Source of the DNA: Eustoma russellianum | Lineage: Eukaryota > Streptophyta > Magnoliopsida > Gentianales > Gentianaceae | Direction: 5' to 3' | Assembly (NCBI GenBank): GCA_036186865.1 | Contig: AP025043.1 | Location: 31,927,236 to 31,991,235, forward strand | Length of the DNA: 64,000 bases | Shown: positions 22,016 through 34,341 of the stretch, in pieces | How positions within the stretch are numbered: the stretch's first letter is position 1 | How the letters are laid out: each line of letters starts with the position of its first letter | Notes under the pieces: generated by a model | Database searches by the model: none | Seen by the model: only the letters and a program-made list of their open reading frames with translations | What the model was told of the DNA's origin: nothing | Made by a program: the position numbers and the translations under genes

Positions 22016-23000
22016 ACAATACATGTTACACTCATGAAGAAAACGTCCCATGTCTGTAGGGTTGTAGAAAACCGAATTTTCGACTTTCGTCAATTACGTG
22101 ATTTTTCTCCAATTAAAATCAAACTTCTTATGCATGTAACATATATTATATCACACATAATAAACATAAAATGAGGTGAATATTCAGCTCCAATGGTTGA
22201 GTGGAAGATACCCCATGTGACAAAATAACCTTCAATTTGAATTATCCACAAATTTAGGATAAATTGTGGGTGATTTGTGTGTGTAAACATGGTATGACCT
22301 TGTGGATGAATATGATATGTGGATCATGAAATTTTGGAGTATTTTTAGTGCATACAGGCTGGCCGCCTTTATATGGTATGTATGTGACATGTTGGTGAAG
22401 TTTCAGTAGTCACCCGATACGACAATTCTCAGTTTATGACCTTGTGACATGTCGTTATAATTTTGATAGTACTATGAATTTTAATATATGATATAATACC
22501 TGTATATACTCATAAATATGAGGTGTATATAGTGGTGTGATGTCGACGTGCGTGTACAGTATATATGACTTGTCGGTGGAACGTCGGAACATAAGTATAT
22601 AGTTTGGCGTAAAAATATGGATATATAATATGTGTATCTATGTGGCGTGTATATGATGTATGTGGATCAGGAGAAATTCTATTTCAAGTTTGTTGCCATA
22701 TAGCTTTCCAAATATGTCTTCATTTAATGAACTAGTTAGTTCATTAACTTAACCGCTTCACTTAATGAACTAGTTTAGTTTATTAATCATGGCACCTGAG
22801 AATAGTATAAAGACAACAAATGTTTGTCATATGATGTAAGATTTAACGTTTCAATGGCACGTTAGTACGACAACATTATATAAATATATAAAGCATTTTT
22901 ATACGTGCATATATCAAGTAACACTTATTTCATGCATTTCGTAAGCACGTAACATTTAAATCATGCATTTTCAGATCACTCAAACCCCGATTTCTCTACA
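22016..23000 (-). repeat. SIRE-1 copia 3' LTR, upstream part
   Basis: Minus strand begins TGTAGAGAAATCGGGG at 23000, directly after the polypurine tract. It matches the start of the plus-strand SIRE-2 LTR at 40327 (TGTTGAGAAATCGGGG) and runs about 985 bp before LTR-B interrupts it; the rest resumes at 5308. No gene. Confidence 0.88.
22724..22786. other. Inverted repeat pair in copia U3
   Basis: TTAATGAACTAGT and TAGTTCATTAA form a near-palindrome at 22724-22747, with a second related inverted repeat at 22761-22786. The same arrangement occurs at 40543-40607 in SIRE-2, about 220 bp from the LTR start. It could bind a dimeric regulator or fold in RNA. Confidence 0.55.
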
Positions 23001-23015
23001 ATCTCCCCCTTTTGA
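23001..23015 (-). other. SIRE-1 polypurine tract
   Basis: Minus strand TCAAAAGGGGGAGAT immediately before the LTR start: the primer for plus-strand DNA synthesis. Confidence 0.88.
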
Positions 23016-23191
23016 TGAATTGCAAAATAACATTTATCCATGATTTAAATTTGATAGCTTAAAATTTGAATTTCATAATATCGTGCTCCCCCTTAAATCA
23101 TGCTTCTCTCTACCTTAAATCATGCTTTTCTCTCCCCCTTTATTTTGTAAATGCCATCAAATGTATATGTAAGAATGGAAAGAAAAGCAGT

Positions 23192-23500
23192 TTATAGCAT
23201 ATCAACATAGATCATGCCTAATTTCGAACGTAAATTTTCATATGTGGCTTGATTGAGTGCTTTGGTGAATATGTCGGCTGCTTGTGCTTCAGTACGGACA
23301 TGTTCTATAACAATATCACCATTGTTTACATGATTACGGAGAAAGTGATATCGTACCTCTATATGTTTTGCCTTAAAATGTAAAACGCGATTCTTAGACA
23401 AGTTAATAGCAATCATACTATCATAATATATAGGGATGCGATTTACAACTATTCCAAAATCTGATAGTTGTTTTTTAGCCATAATAGTTGTGTGCAACAA
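23192..23500 (-). pseudogene. SIRE-1 RNase H domain, C-terminal part
   Basis: About 100 open codons of the copia RNase H end: SMIAINLSKNRVLHFKAKHI, then EVRYHFLRN, a DIVIEHVRT segment and the ADIFTKAL signature that closes copia pol. The upstream part is split off by a frameshift near 23500-23570. It removes the RNA strand of the RNA-DNA hybrid in active elements. Confidence 0.9.
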
Positions 23501-23573
23501 AGACTAAGTGCCATGTATTCTGCTTCAGTGGTAGATAATGCTACACCAGCTTTCTTTTTTGAGAACCAAGATA

Positions 23574-24600
23574 TTAACGAATTGCCGATGAATTGACATG
23601 TACCGTTGTGCTTTTTCTATCTATTTTACATGCGTTATAATCTGCATCAGTATAGGCATGCAAGTTAAATTCAAAATTTTTATCATACCAAATACCTGAC
23701 GTGGGAGTATGCTTAATGTACCGAAATATCCTTTTTACAGCATTATAGTGTGAAACTTTAGGGTTACTTTGAAAATGAGCATACATACGGACATTAAAAA
23801 TGATATCGGGTCTACTTACAGTAAGATAAAATAAAGAACCAATCATAGACCTATACAAACCATTATCATAGTCCTTTTCCATTTTCACCTTTATTAAGTT
23901 TAGTGGTTGCACAATAGGGGTGGGAGATGGTTTAGGTTTTTAAAGTTAAACTTCGTTTATCATATCAATTATGTATTTAACTTGACTTATATGTATGCGT
24001 TTACTAGTTTGCTTAATTTGCAAGCTAAGAAAATAATTTAACTCACCAACCATAGACATCTCAAATTCGGATTTCATGCATGTTTCAAATTCTTCTACTA
24101 GCTTATGACGTTGTATATACAAAAACAATATCATCATCATATATTTGAACAATAAGTAATCCGATTTTTCTAATTTCAAGAATAAAGTATTATTTATGGT
24201 ACCTCTTTTAAATCCATTTTCTAAAAGAAATGTAGCAAAACGATCATACCAAGCCCTAGGTGCTTTTTTTTAAACCATATAGTGCCTTCTTTAACTTATA
24301 CTCATGATTAGGATATTTTACATCCTCAAAACCGGGGTGGTACTTTTACATATACTTCTTCCTGCATAAAACTATTTAAGAATGCACTTTTTATATCCAT
24401 TGATAAAGTTTAAAATTCTTGATTATGCAAGCAATAGCAAGAACAATCATATAGATTCTAAGCGTACTACGGGTGCAAATGTTTCTTTGTAATCTATTCC
24501 GCTTCTGATTATAGGCCTTGTGCTACAAAGCCTCACTTTGTTTCTAATGACTTTACATCTTTATTCATTTTGTTTCTAAAGACCATTTGGTGCCAATTAT
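23574..24600 (-). pseudogene. SIRE-1 reverse transcriptase, multiply broken
   Basis: Copia RT in several frames: MDIKSAFLNS with the first catalytic Asp (about 24395-24425), EEVYVKVPP, the catalytic motif read as YDDD rather than YVDD (about 24135-24150), then ELNYFLSLQIKQ and SQVKYIIDM (24000-24060), and finally SMIGSLFYLTVSRPDIIF and the FRYIKHTP region (23700-23860). Stops and shifts between these motifs show it is dead. Confidence 0.88.
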
Positions 24601-24603
24601 CGT

Positions 24604-25940
24604 TTATATCTGTGGTCGGGGGTACTGAATCCCACACGTCATTTCTTGTGAATTGATTAGTTTATCATGCATAATCAAAGAAGAATCATTCAAAGCATCA
24701 AACACATTCTTGGGTTCTATTTCAAATATCATAGCATGGAATTGATTTATTTTATCTTGATTTATTCTTCTACGTGGTCGTACACCTTGTGTTATGTCAC
24801 CTATGATGAGGTCACGTGGGTGATCCTTATGCCATCTTGGTTGATTATTTTCTAAGTTTTCATGCATTTCTAAGTGATCATGCATTTCTAGTGTGTCATG
24901 TTCAGCATGTACGATATTTTCTTCTATATCAATTAACACGGGCTTTAGTTCAAAATCATTGTCATATTCTTTATTTATTTCATATTCACCAAATTCATTA
25001 AATTTCACATGAATATATTCTAAAATATGTCTAGTGATAGGATCGTCACATCTATATATCTTAGAATTCACAGAATATCCAACAAAGATGTATTCAATGG
25101 ATTTAGACTCAAATTTATCTAGATTATCTTTTGTATTTAAAACAAAGCATTTACAACCAAACACACAAAAATAATCAAGCATAGGCATGCGATCATTCAA
25201 AATTTCATAAGGGATTTTGTTTGTTTGTAATCAGTAAGCGGTTAACTATATAGCATGCACAATTTACGGCTTCCGCCCACAAAAATCTAGGCAACTTATT
25301 TCACATAGCATGGTTCTTGCAATTTCTTGTAATGTCCTATTCTTTCTTTCTACCACTACGTTTAATTGTGGTGTTCTAGATGGTGAAAATTCGTGTTTAA
25401 TACCTTTTTCTTCACAAAATGCAATCATGTCCTTATTTTAAATTCGCCGCTTCTATCGCTCTTAATCTTTTTTGCATTTAAACCATACTCATTTTCAAGT
25501 TGTTTTATTAATTTAGCAATCTCACTGGCACTATCATCTTTATTGTATAGCGAGAAAAAGTCAACGATGACACATGCATAATGTCGCCCACCAAGACTTC
25601 TAGTACGAGTAGGACCAAAGAAATCAATGTGTAATAGTTCTAAGACTCTAGATGTGCTAATTTCATTCTTAGACTTTAGTGATTCACGTGTTTGTTTGCT
25701 TTTAATACAAGATTCATACAACTTAAAGTTGTCTAAATCAATTTTAGGTGATCCGCGTACTAGATTCTTTCGTTGAAGTTTCTCAAGAGTTGAGATGCCA
25801 ATATGTCCTAGCCGTCTATGCCACAAATTCACGTTAGGTTCATTTGACATAAAACATTTTTCTTTAGCATCTAACATGTCATCCATAGATAGTGTAAAAA
25901 TGTTTCCGTCTCTTTTTCCTTTTAATACCATTTTCTCCAT
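24604..25940 (-). pseudogene. SIRE-1 integrase, two large open pieces
   Basis: The N-terminal piece 25425-25940 has the zinc-binding HRRLGHIG segment and the catalytic core (LLHIDFFGPTRT with Asp; KSDRSGEF with the second Asp). The DNA at 25320-25425 supplies the third motif (NVVVERKNRT with Glu), in another frame. The C-terminal piece 24604-25200 starts at the FGCKCFVLN fold, has FVGYS, and ends in an acidic linker and RPRR segment leading to RT. Wording of the conserved core (CIKSKQT, STSRVLELLHI) resembles the SIRE lineage. Confidence 0.88.
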
Positions 25941-26058
25941 TTTTATTTATAATATTGCAATATGGATGAGTGAAGCACACATCAAAAACCGTTGTCAAGA
26001 AATCGTGAGGTGCTAAGCAAGTTTTAAGATAGATTACTTACCAATAAGACTTGGAGAT

Positions 26059-26265
26059 TTAAAGAGTGCTTGGGTTTCCAATTGTTCCTTTTCTGATAAT
26101 TCTTCCTTCGTTGTTGTCTCCAAAGGTTACCGATCCACCTTTTCTAACCCTCTTCAATTTTGAGAACAGGCTCAGGTCACCCGTCATATGCCTCGAGCAA
26201 CCATTGTCAAGGAACCACTTGATGATGTGTCTTTTTATTTTTGAGTTCCCTGCAATGTGTAACAA
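26059..26265 (-). pseudogene. SIRE-1 aspartic protease fragment
   Basis: WFLDNGCSRHMTGD is the copia protease active-site segment, but the usual Asp-Ser-Gly is Asp-Asn-Gly here. VTFGDNNEGRIIRKGTIG follows, as expected in the family. The frame is lost near 26059; the GAG-pre-integrase segment resumes at 25940. Confidence 0.85.
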
Positions 26266-26766
26266 CGATTTAGGTACCCTTTTATTTTGGGTCCTTAAGA
26301 GTTAGTTTTTCAACCCTTTGTAAGAGTACCTTTTGGTACCCAAACTTGGGTGACCTTCCTCAGTATTACAAGAGGTGAGAAAAAAGATGAAGAAGCAATA
26401 TAATAAATGTTAGGTGCAAGTCTATTTGGCCTATGGCCGAGAATGTCATTATTCTCATAATAAGATTTTGTTTTTGAAATGCATTTGTGTTAGTGTGCAT
26501 GGTGCATGATCTAAATGCATTTGCGTTGTATGAGCGTCGCGTATGCATCAATGGTTTCCTTTCATATCCATACAGCACATGATTATATTTTGTATGAGAT
26601 GAAAAATAAGAATCACGATGAGATGTGATGAGTGGTGAACTAGCCATCTTCTTAGGTTGTATAGTTGTCTTAAATGCATGCAATTTCTTAGATGAAGATA
26701 AAATAAATTTGGTTCTCATTTTGTATTTCATTATCCTCAACGTATCCTAATCCAGTTTTATCACTT

Positions 26767-27464
26767 TCATGCTTTTGGAAGGAAATAAGATGATCTAGCA
26801 TGTTCGTAGCCGTATCGAACTATTTTACCATTCTTTCTAAATCCGCGTTTCTTGATTTTCAACTTTGAAATCTCGGCTTTCATTTCATTATTTTCGGATG
26901 TTAATGATGAAACTCCAGATTTTAATGCATTAATCGTGCAAGACATCTCTTTGTTTGAATCGTTTAATGGAGATACAAGGTTTGTGTTAGAAGATTCTAA
27001 CAACTTCTTGTCTTCAATTAACCGTTTCTTTTCTTTTGCAATAATCTTTGTGAATTTATGCAATTCAGGATATTGACTAAATAAATTATCATAAGAGGAT
27101 TCGGAATCAAATTCAGAGTCAGAAGATACCTCGTTTGATGTGCAAAGCATACTTGTGTCATTTCTTCTTCGATTTTATCAGCCTTAGAGTCAGATGAGTC
27201 ACTCCAAGTGGAGGCCTTGAGAGCTCTTCTTGTATCCCTTTGTTTAGGTTCTGAGACGGGTCTATTTTTGTTCCAATCATTTTCATGGTTTTTGTTTGTT
27301 TGTTTATCCTTGTTCGGGCAGTTATATGATAGATGTCCAAGTTTTCCACATTCATAGCACTTTATATCTTTATCGTTATTTTTATTTTTATTTCTCTTAG
27401 TTGTAACAGCCTTAGGTTTATTCTTCAATGATTTTCTCATAAATTTTCTCAAATCTTTAGCCAA
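26767..27464 (-). pseudogene. SIRE-1 gag C-terminal region: zinc knuckle plus coiled coil
   Basis: Two overlapping frames. The upstream piece (27018-27464) carries a basic KKNKNNDKD stretch and the CCHC zinc knuckle CYECGKLGHLSYNC, which binds genomic RNA. The downstream piece (26767-27150) is rich in Glu/Lys/Leu heptads (IIAKEKKRLIEDKKLLES), compatible with the coiled coil of SIRE-type gag. A one-base shift near 27160 separates them. Confidence 0.85.
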
Positions 27465-28258
27465 TTATATCAGATCTTCATTGTCCGATTCTGTGTCACT
27501 ATCATCTACATGATTGGAAGAGGTAGAGACGTATTCATTTGATTTAAAAGCAATAGTCTTACCTTGTTTTAACGTTGATTCTGATCTCCTTAGTGTGAGT
27601 TTGTTTTCGTATATCTTTAATGATCCGATTAGTTCCTCCATTTTTATCGATCTTGTTTCCTTACTTTCTTCGATTGCCGTGACTTTGAGATCCCATTCGG
27701 ATGGGAGGCTTCTTAGTACCTTTTGTACCTTTTCCTATATAGAAAATTCTTTTCCGGGAGACTCAAGGGAGTTGTAAATGTTAGTCAATCATAAATCCAT
27801 ATCAACAATAGATTCGTTTGGCAATAGCTTGAAAGATTCAAGAGTAGACATAAGCATGTTTATGTCGGACTCTTTAGCTTGACTAGTACCTTCATGTTTC
27901 ATTTCAAGAATTTTCCATATTTCTTGGACACTAGAGCTATTTGACACATAACTCGTTTCAGTTTTATTTAAACCATTTATAAGATGTTACATGGCTCTAG
28001 CATTCATATTTAATTTGGTTTTGTCATCACTAGTGTATTTTTGTTTCGGTTTCACAACTTCTAAAGTGACACCATCAACTGTGGATAACTTAGAAGGAAT
28101 AAAAGGACCATCTTCTATAATGGACCATAAGTCTATATCAATAGCCATAAGGAAGAGTTTCATTCTAAGTTTCCATTGTATAAAGACTCACAGTCAAAAA
28201 GAGGAGGCCTTTGACTCGACATACCTACTTGTTTGGTCTTGTGACTAGTGGATGCCAT
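27465..28258 (-). pseudogene. SIRE-1 gag N-terminal region, broken
   Basis: ATG at 28258, about 40 bp inside the primer site, gives MASTSHKTKQVGMSSQRPP before an early frameshift. The MKLFLMAIDIDLW segment is recognisable near 28165-28130. It aligns with the SIRE-2 gag at 42775-43790. Several stops interrupt it. Confidence 0.8.
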
Positions 28259-28300
28259 CTCACAAAGATCGTTGGATCTTATTGTAGTGAGTGTGCCTAC

Positions 28301-28312
28301 GCTCTGATACCA
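28301..28312 (-). other. SIRE-1 primer binding site
   Basis: Minus strand TGGTATCAGAGC, complementary to initiator-Met tRNA. The last 18 or so bases of the LTR (GCTATACAGGTCCTACA in SIRE-2) are missing here, probably by deletion between two GTGGT repeats. Confidence 0.88.
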
Positions 28313-29883
28313 CCACTAGAAGGGGGGGTTGAATAGTGAGTGCAGAAAATTTGGTTTTTAAATCTTTTTGGATCAAATAACTCAATTTTGAAAACAGTTT
28401 CTGCTTTCAGATCCTGATTTGATTAATCTAGATGACATGGTTGTAGACCTCCAAAAATTATGAAATTTTATGAAGATGTTCTCTCAGATGTTATGAGTGT
28501 CTCGCAAAAATTTCAGATTAACATTCCAAGCCTAACCCCTTGAAAACATGTTTTTGTACAGATTGCATCAATCTGCCAGAAACTGTCTCCAAAATGAAAA
28601 TTTATTCCTATTAATTGGGAATTTTAAATGACTAGAAAATTTTATGGTATGACCCTCAAGATATGTATTTTAATGTTTTAAAATAGTTTTTCAAAATTCT
28701 CTTGGTATGTATATCAATCACGTTGATGTTCTCAACCTTTGCAAATGTGAGAATCAGATTGAACTAGTCTCAGAACTATTAACGTTTTACTAACTTATAC
28801 TTATCCAAATGTGATGAAACTTGTGCCAAATGAAAGTTAGGACATGTGGCTATGTTTCTGCAAAAGTTTGTGATTTTTGGAAAACGTATGCTTTTTTTCC
28901 GTGGCTATGAAAATGATACAGAAAACCGGAACTAAAAGTAAAAGTGCTGAAAAGTAAGAACACTGAGATTTTTATACTGGTTCGGTTGAAACAACCTACT
29001 CCATTGTTCGAGGATACCTTCCTTGGTATTTACAAAACACAAAAACAGCTTGATAAAAAGGTGACTGGAGTTAAACACAAACTCCACCCTTTTACAATCA
29101 AATAAACAAACAAAACAACACGAACACCACAACCGATCGAATGAAGTCTTGCTTTGAACTTGTAAGAATATGAACTTTGCTTAGGTCTTGCACCATCTTG
29201 CCCTTTTTTATAGTGTTGTGGCTGCCCCCTAGGGTTTTTTATTCCTTGAGAATTGTCTTGAATACCCTTGGAAGATTGCTTTTGTATAGATGATGACACA
29301 ACCTTGCTTACTTGGTGCAACACGATTGGATGAATGACTTGTCTTCGCATAGTTGTCAGTTCTTGATAGGCCATCTTTAATCCACCTTGGCACTCCTTAA
29401 ATGATCTGGAATTTCTTCTTAGAAATCTGAAACATGTGCTTAAAATCAAGGTGAATAACTTCCAAATAATCATGATATAATCCCCCTTTAATTTTGGAAT
29501 AAAATTGAAGACAATAAGCACCAAAAAATCGGCCAAAATTTTTCATGTGCTGAAATTTCAGCATGTGTTGTATTTTGAATTATTTCCTTGTATGTTGCCC
29601 TCTTCAATGTCAACAATCATGTGTGGCTTATCCTCCACCAATTGAAGTGTCAAATAAGCTCCACCTAGGCTCCAAAAATGCTGAACTAGGCATGTACATT
29701 CAGCTGCACATGTGCTGAATTCTTGTTATGTAAACTTTGTCAAATAATGCATAATCTTCATATACATGGTAAATTTCAATCAGCCCCAATTTGATTTTGC
29801 TAGAACACTCAAACATGTCTTGAATGTGTAAAAAGTATCTAGATACATATTACACTCATGAAGAAAACGTCCCATGTGCGTAA
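28313..29883 (-). repeat. SIRE-1 copia 5' LTR, truncated
   Basis: Minus-strand LTR carrying the R/U5 side, the TATA box (29204-29212) and part of U3, then cut at 29883 where gypsy complex 2 begins. Its missing U3 start is not found on the other side of that complex, so more than a simple insertion happened. Confidence 0.85.
29204..29212 (-). promoter_or_regulatory. SIRE-1 5' LTR TATA box
   Basis: Minus strand TATAAAAAA followed by GGGCAAG, matching the TATA positions of the other SIRE LTR copies. Confidence 0.65.
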
Positions 29884-31669
29884 TGTTACACCCCCGACTC
29901 CCGTTACGTTCGTGGAACGGATTATATCATTGTACCGTAATCGAAGTAATAGACATAGGTATGCCTACATAAAACCTAAACAATGTTAAAATTATCTTAA
30001 TAGGTATAAGAATAATCAAATAATACAATTTTATTTAGGAATTAAATAAAAGAGAAAGAAAATACCCCTTGGAGAAGGACAAAATGGGAAATTCAACCCC
30101 CAGTTGCACCATATCCAATCCGCCCGCCCCCCCCTTATACTCCAACTTTCCTACATCTTTTTTATTTTAATTTTCCATCTAATCATTTCCTTTTTCTTAC
30201 ACATGCAAATTTCTCTCAATCATTTTTCATACATCCACTTTCCCCTCAACTATCTTCATCCTCCAAGAAATTCCTGTCATTTGCCCTCCACTATTCTATC
30301 CGGCCAAGGGCCCTTCCAAGCCATAAAAATACACTCCATCTTGTTTTCTTCCTTCATATTACACTCATCACTCTCCCTCATCTCAACTCCTATCATCACA
30401 CTCCTCTCTCTCCACAAGAAACTCAAGTCCTCCCTTCTATCCTCCTCCAAACCGTAAGCTTCAAGACAAGAAGGAGGAGAACTTCTTCGTTTTTACAAGC
30501 AAGAATCAAGGTTGCATGCACTTTAAAACCTCAAGTTAACCACTTCCTCTATCTCCTCGACATCCTTTTCCCCTTCCATTCTACATAAAGATACTCAAAT
30601 CATCTCCATTCTAAGCTTCCACCCGTAGGTTTCAACAAGGACATAAGAGGAGCTTCTCCAAGCTCATCAAGGGAGAATCTTCAAACCAACTAAGGTAAGA
30701 ATCACTTTGGTTGGATATTGGAACAACCATAAATACGTCATAAAAGACTAAGATTTCTTGTTTTTTAGCCTCAAGGCCGTGTACCCCTCAAGCTTCACCA
30801 AAGAAAAAATCTTTCACTAGTTAGTGTAAGGTTCAAGCATCCATGGCAAGTATTCTTCCTAGCTCCTTGAAGAAAATTAAAAATGAAGTTTATTATGTCC
30901 ACAATTAAGGAACGGATCATGCATGCAACAACTAAAATGAAGTCTTTAACATCTATTGATGAGAAGTATGCTTGCATGTTAAATTTGTGTATGCATGTAT
31001 ACTTTTCTTGAATGGAATCCTCAAATGTGATTAGGATGACACTTAGATGTAACATGCATGGCATAATTGAGGTAGAAACAGCCCTTTGAGGCCGTGTATG
31101 TTTGGCTCTACATGTGCTGGTTTCATTTTGTGTGTTAATTATGGGGCTTATATGGATTTGATGACTTGTTATAAAGATGTTATTTGCCAACCCGAGCACC
31201 TTATTTTGGGCATTGATTTATATACTGGTGACTCGTCGTGTGTAATCCCGTAAGGTGTATAGACGGGTTACTTGCTGTCGATGTTTTCGATAAGAACAAT
31301 TACTCTATCTGCTTTTCAGGTTAGCCAAAGTACAAGATGATTTTCGTAGAAGATATCGGCGAGTGGGCTCATTGGGACAATAGTCACTAAAATGGACAGG
31401 CTTACAGTTCTTATCCTTTAGTTGTGGGAGTTACTGTTAACACTTGTGTTGAAGGATACTTTAGACACTCTCCCTGACACATTTTATTTCCGCTGTGTTT
31501 CTGTTGGTTACATTGATGTTAGTGAAGTTTTTAATTCTACGACGTTTCCGCTGATTTATCTTACGTCATAAATGATGTGTGCTTGATCTGCTTTGACGCT
31601 TCGTAGTTCTCGTAGTAGGCTACGGCGGGTACACTGGTTCCGATGACAGTTTCGGGCTGGGGCGCTACA
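29884..31669 (+). repeat. First LTR of gypsy complex 2 (U3 type D, shared R/U5)
   Basis: Begins TGTTACACCCCCGACTCCCG and ends GGGGCGCTACA. The first 1.2 kb is unlike the type A LTR. From 31095 to the end (575 bp) it is nearly identical to 37292-37866. It includes a C-rich, pyrimidine-rich leader near 30100-30450, a perfect donor-like AAG|GTAAG at 30695 and an acceptor-like TCTGCTTTTCAG ending at 31319. Confidence 0.8.
31337..31390 (+). other. Short acidic reading frame near the LTR end, copy 2
   Basis: ATG-started 17-codon frame (MIFVEDIGEWAHWDNSH, stop TAA) 17 bp after the acceptor-like site. It aligns codon by codon with the FIEDDGEWAQWDD frame of type A LTRs, with several synonymous differences. 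Confidence 0.4.
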
Positions 31670-31671
31670 GG

Positions 31672-31684
31672 TGGTATCAAAGCC
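31672..31684 (+). other. Primer binding site, gypsy complex 2 copy a
   Basis: TGGTATCAAAGCC, one base (G to A) off the initiator-Met tRNA complement, two bases after the LTR end. Confidence 0.85.
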
Positions 31685-31859
31685 TAGGCTTCAGATCTAT
31701 CTCGGAAACTTAGGTTCATGATCTTTTAGCAATTTAAGATATGATTTTTCCTTAAGTTTGATCCTTAGGTATAAGTGCTGATTATCAAGAGCCTAAGTAT
31801 GATCTGGGTTGGGTGTGTGCGAGCGCGTATATCATTTAACTTTCTATAATAATTTTAAT

Positions 31860-32560
31860 TTTGGACCCCACCGATCTCTTGGATACAATTTTGTGATGCC
31901 TTTCTGAAGTATTACGTGTCCGAGACAGCGATCTTAGACAAGATAAGGGCGTTCGACGGGCTAAAACAGAGTCGGATGATAATGTCGGAGTATGCCGACC
32001 ATGTCCATGCTTTGGGTAAGTTCGCTCCTGCGATTATGCCTGATAATCGCTTAGAGATGACGAAGTTCAAGCGAGGTTTGGACTCAAGAATTCAGTCAAC
32101 AATTGCAAGCGCATGGATGAGAACCAACGAGGACATGATGGATGCGTGCTTCTGCGTCGAGAGTGATTTCCGTAGAATTGTGGCAAGAGAGGCCGATGCA
32201 GGATACTCTGACAAAGGTAAGAGGTTAAGAGAAGAGATTTGAGTTGGTGGAAGGCCAGGACGTTTGGATCAACATTCAGAAGAGATGTCCAGTCGGGAAA
32301 ATTTTAGAGACCCCCCACCATAAAACCCAGATGTAAATCAGGCTGTAGGAGTTTTCCGCATTGCAATAAGAGCCATGATGGTGAGTGTGGGAAGTTGGCA
32401 AGAGTGTGTTATCGATGCGGATAGATAGGTCATCTCGTTAGAGATTGTCCTGAGATGAGAAAGAATGCTCTGGGGGAAGCGGCTCAGCAGCCGAAGACGA
32501 ATGTCTGCTTCAATGTCATGATTGCCATGGATATTTGGAAAGTCGCCGATGTGGTATGAG
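31860..32560 (+). pseudogene. Gypsy complex 2 copy a: truncated gag
   Basis: Leader sequence passes straight into mid-gag at about 31860; the first 480 bp of gag present in element 3 are absent. An open stretch at 31916-32242 carries SEYADHVHALGKFAPAIM and FKRGLDSRIQS, the Ty3 gag helical domain. Downstream, CYRCG-like zinc knuckle remnants lie near 32405-32450 but stops interrupt. At about 32548 gag joins protease sequence with no intervening 83-bp insert. Confidence 0.85.
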
Positions 32561-33650
32561 GTACAATTTTAGTGAACAAGATATTCGCCAATGTTCTTTT
32601 AATAGCGGCGTGAACCCCTCTTTTGTGGCAAAGGGATTTGTTAAGCGCCTTTGTGGTTCACCAGAATAGTTGGAGATTCGTACTGTGTCCAAGCGTCCAA
32701 GATCAAATTATGATTTCACACCAACATTGACTATCGATTAAAACCAGTGACAGTTAAGAATTCTGTGATGGAAGATATAACCTTCCAAGGGGATCACTGT
32801 TGATTTAAAGGAAGTTGAACTTATTACCAAGTGGTCTAGATCTACGAATGACACCGAAGTTGGCGTTTCTTGGGTCTAGCTAGTTATTATAGGAAGTTTG
32901 TCGAGGGATTCTCGACAATAGCGATGTTCCTCAATTGCCTTACTCAAAAGAAGTCCAAGTTTGAGTGAATGGCAGAATGCGAGAAAAGCTTCATGGAGCT
33001 TAAGAGGAAGTTAACTATAGCTCCAGTATTGGCTCAACCTTCTGGTACTGATGGGTTTGTGATATGTAGTGATGTGTCGAAAAACAGTCTAGGTACGTAA
33101 ACTGTAGCGTAAGTTATGAATTTCCATCCAAATTGAGTTTAGTTGATACTTCACTTGTAGACTGTGTTTTGATGCAATACGAATGAGTTATCGTGTATGC
33201 CTCAGGACATCTAAACATGAGACAGCTAAGAGGGTTGGAACTACAAAAGGACTACGGCTTAACCATTAATTACCATCCAGGAAAAGCTAATAAAGTGGCC
33301 AATGTATTAAAAGGAAAATCTAACCATGCGCGACAGTCACCACTTGAGAGAGAAATAGAAGAATTTAACTTGGTTTCTGTTGACTCTATAGTAATGTTTT
33401 CGCATAATTGACCGTCACCCCGAGTTTGATGGATTGGTTGAAAGAAGCTCAAAGAAGAATAAGACTGTGGGTGATATTGCTGGGAAACTGAGGTATAGTC
33501 AGATTGATGGATTTCAGACCAAGGTGGACGGGAACTTATGTTAGAGGAAAAATGTGTGTACATGATTTAGATGAGCTAAGAAAAGAAATTTTGCAAGGGG
33601 GCTTACAGCTCAAGGTTATTAATAAATCATGGTAGCACCAGAATGTACAA
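32560..33650 (+). pseudogene. Copy a: protease remnant fused to late RT/RNase H (RT core deleted)
   Basis: Protease remnants (VNKIFANVL, ending MEDITFQG near 32785) run directly into TVDLKEVELITKW at about 32800, which in element 3 is late RT. About 880 bp with the catalytic RT core (including the IDD motif) is missing. A second smaller deletion removes the middle of the protease near 32710. RNase H is recognisable in pieces: LAQPSGTDGFV near 33030, an intron-like 67-nt segment at 33093-33159, then ELQKDYGLTINYHPGKANKV at 33238-33300. Non-functional. Confidence 0.85.
33093..33159 (+). other. Candidate intron inside RNase H, copy a (67 nt)
   Basis: GTACGTAA at the start and CACTTGTAG at the end, at exactly the site of the 70-nt candidate intron in element 3 (50189-50258). 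Flanking exon-like bases encode the family residues around the junction. Confidence 0.7.
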
Positions 33651-34341
33651 GGATCGGTAACAATATTATTGGTGGTGTAAGATGAAGGGACGTATTGCGG
33701 AGTTCATTACGAGATGTCTGGTGTGTCAGTAAGTTGAGACTGAACATCAACAACCTAGTGGATTAGTGATACCGTTGGAGCTTCCAGGGTAGAGATAGGA
33801 ACTTATTACTATGGACTTTGTGATTGATTACCGAAAACAAGAAGTGGATATAACATGATTTTGGTGATTATGGATCGATCGACCAATCTGCACATTTTCT
33901 ATCGGTCTCGAGGGAAGTATCTCTCGGAAGTTGGTAAATTTAGATATGGACAACAATGTCAGCCTACACGGTGTTCCAATAAGTATAGTGTCTGAACGAG
34001 ACCAACGGTTCACCTCCACGCTCTGGATAGTATTCTAGAGAGCCCTGGGTAAGGAGTTAAGGATCAGTACATCCTATCACCCTCAGACATGGACAGTCTG
34101 AACGGACTACACATACCCTAAAAGACATGTTAAAAGCTGGTGTCCTAGATTTCAAAAGGAGTTGAGGATGTAATGGTTAAGCTAATGGAGTTTTCGTATA
34201 ACAACAGTTACCACAGCGCAATTAACATGGCTCCTTTTGAAGCTTTGTATGGAAGGAAGTGTAGGTCCCCGGTGTATTGGGACGAAGTAGGTGTGAGGAC
34301 CATCACCGGACCTGAGCTATTAGAGAAAACGCTAGAAAAAG
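33651..34341 (+). pseudogene. Copy a: integrase core, decayed
   Basis: Pieces of the gypsy integrase: the CLVCQ zinc region near 33715, the first Asp region near 33810, the central core with SERDQRFTS near 33990, and SYNNSYHSAINMAPFEALYG with YWDEVGVRTITGPELLEKT at 34195-34335. Nonsense and frameshifts throughout. Confidence 0.85.

Noticed and set aside
24667..25001. Plus-strand frames across the copia integrase
   Set aside because: Antisense shadows of the minus-strand pol region with no recognisable motif.
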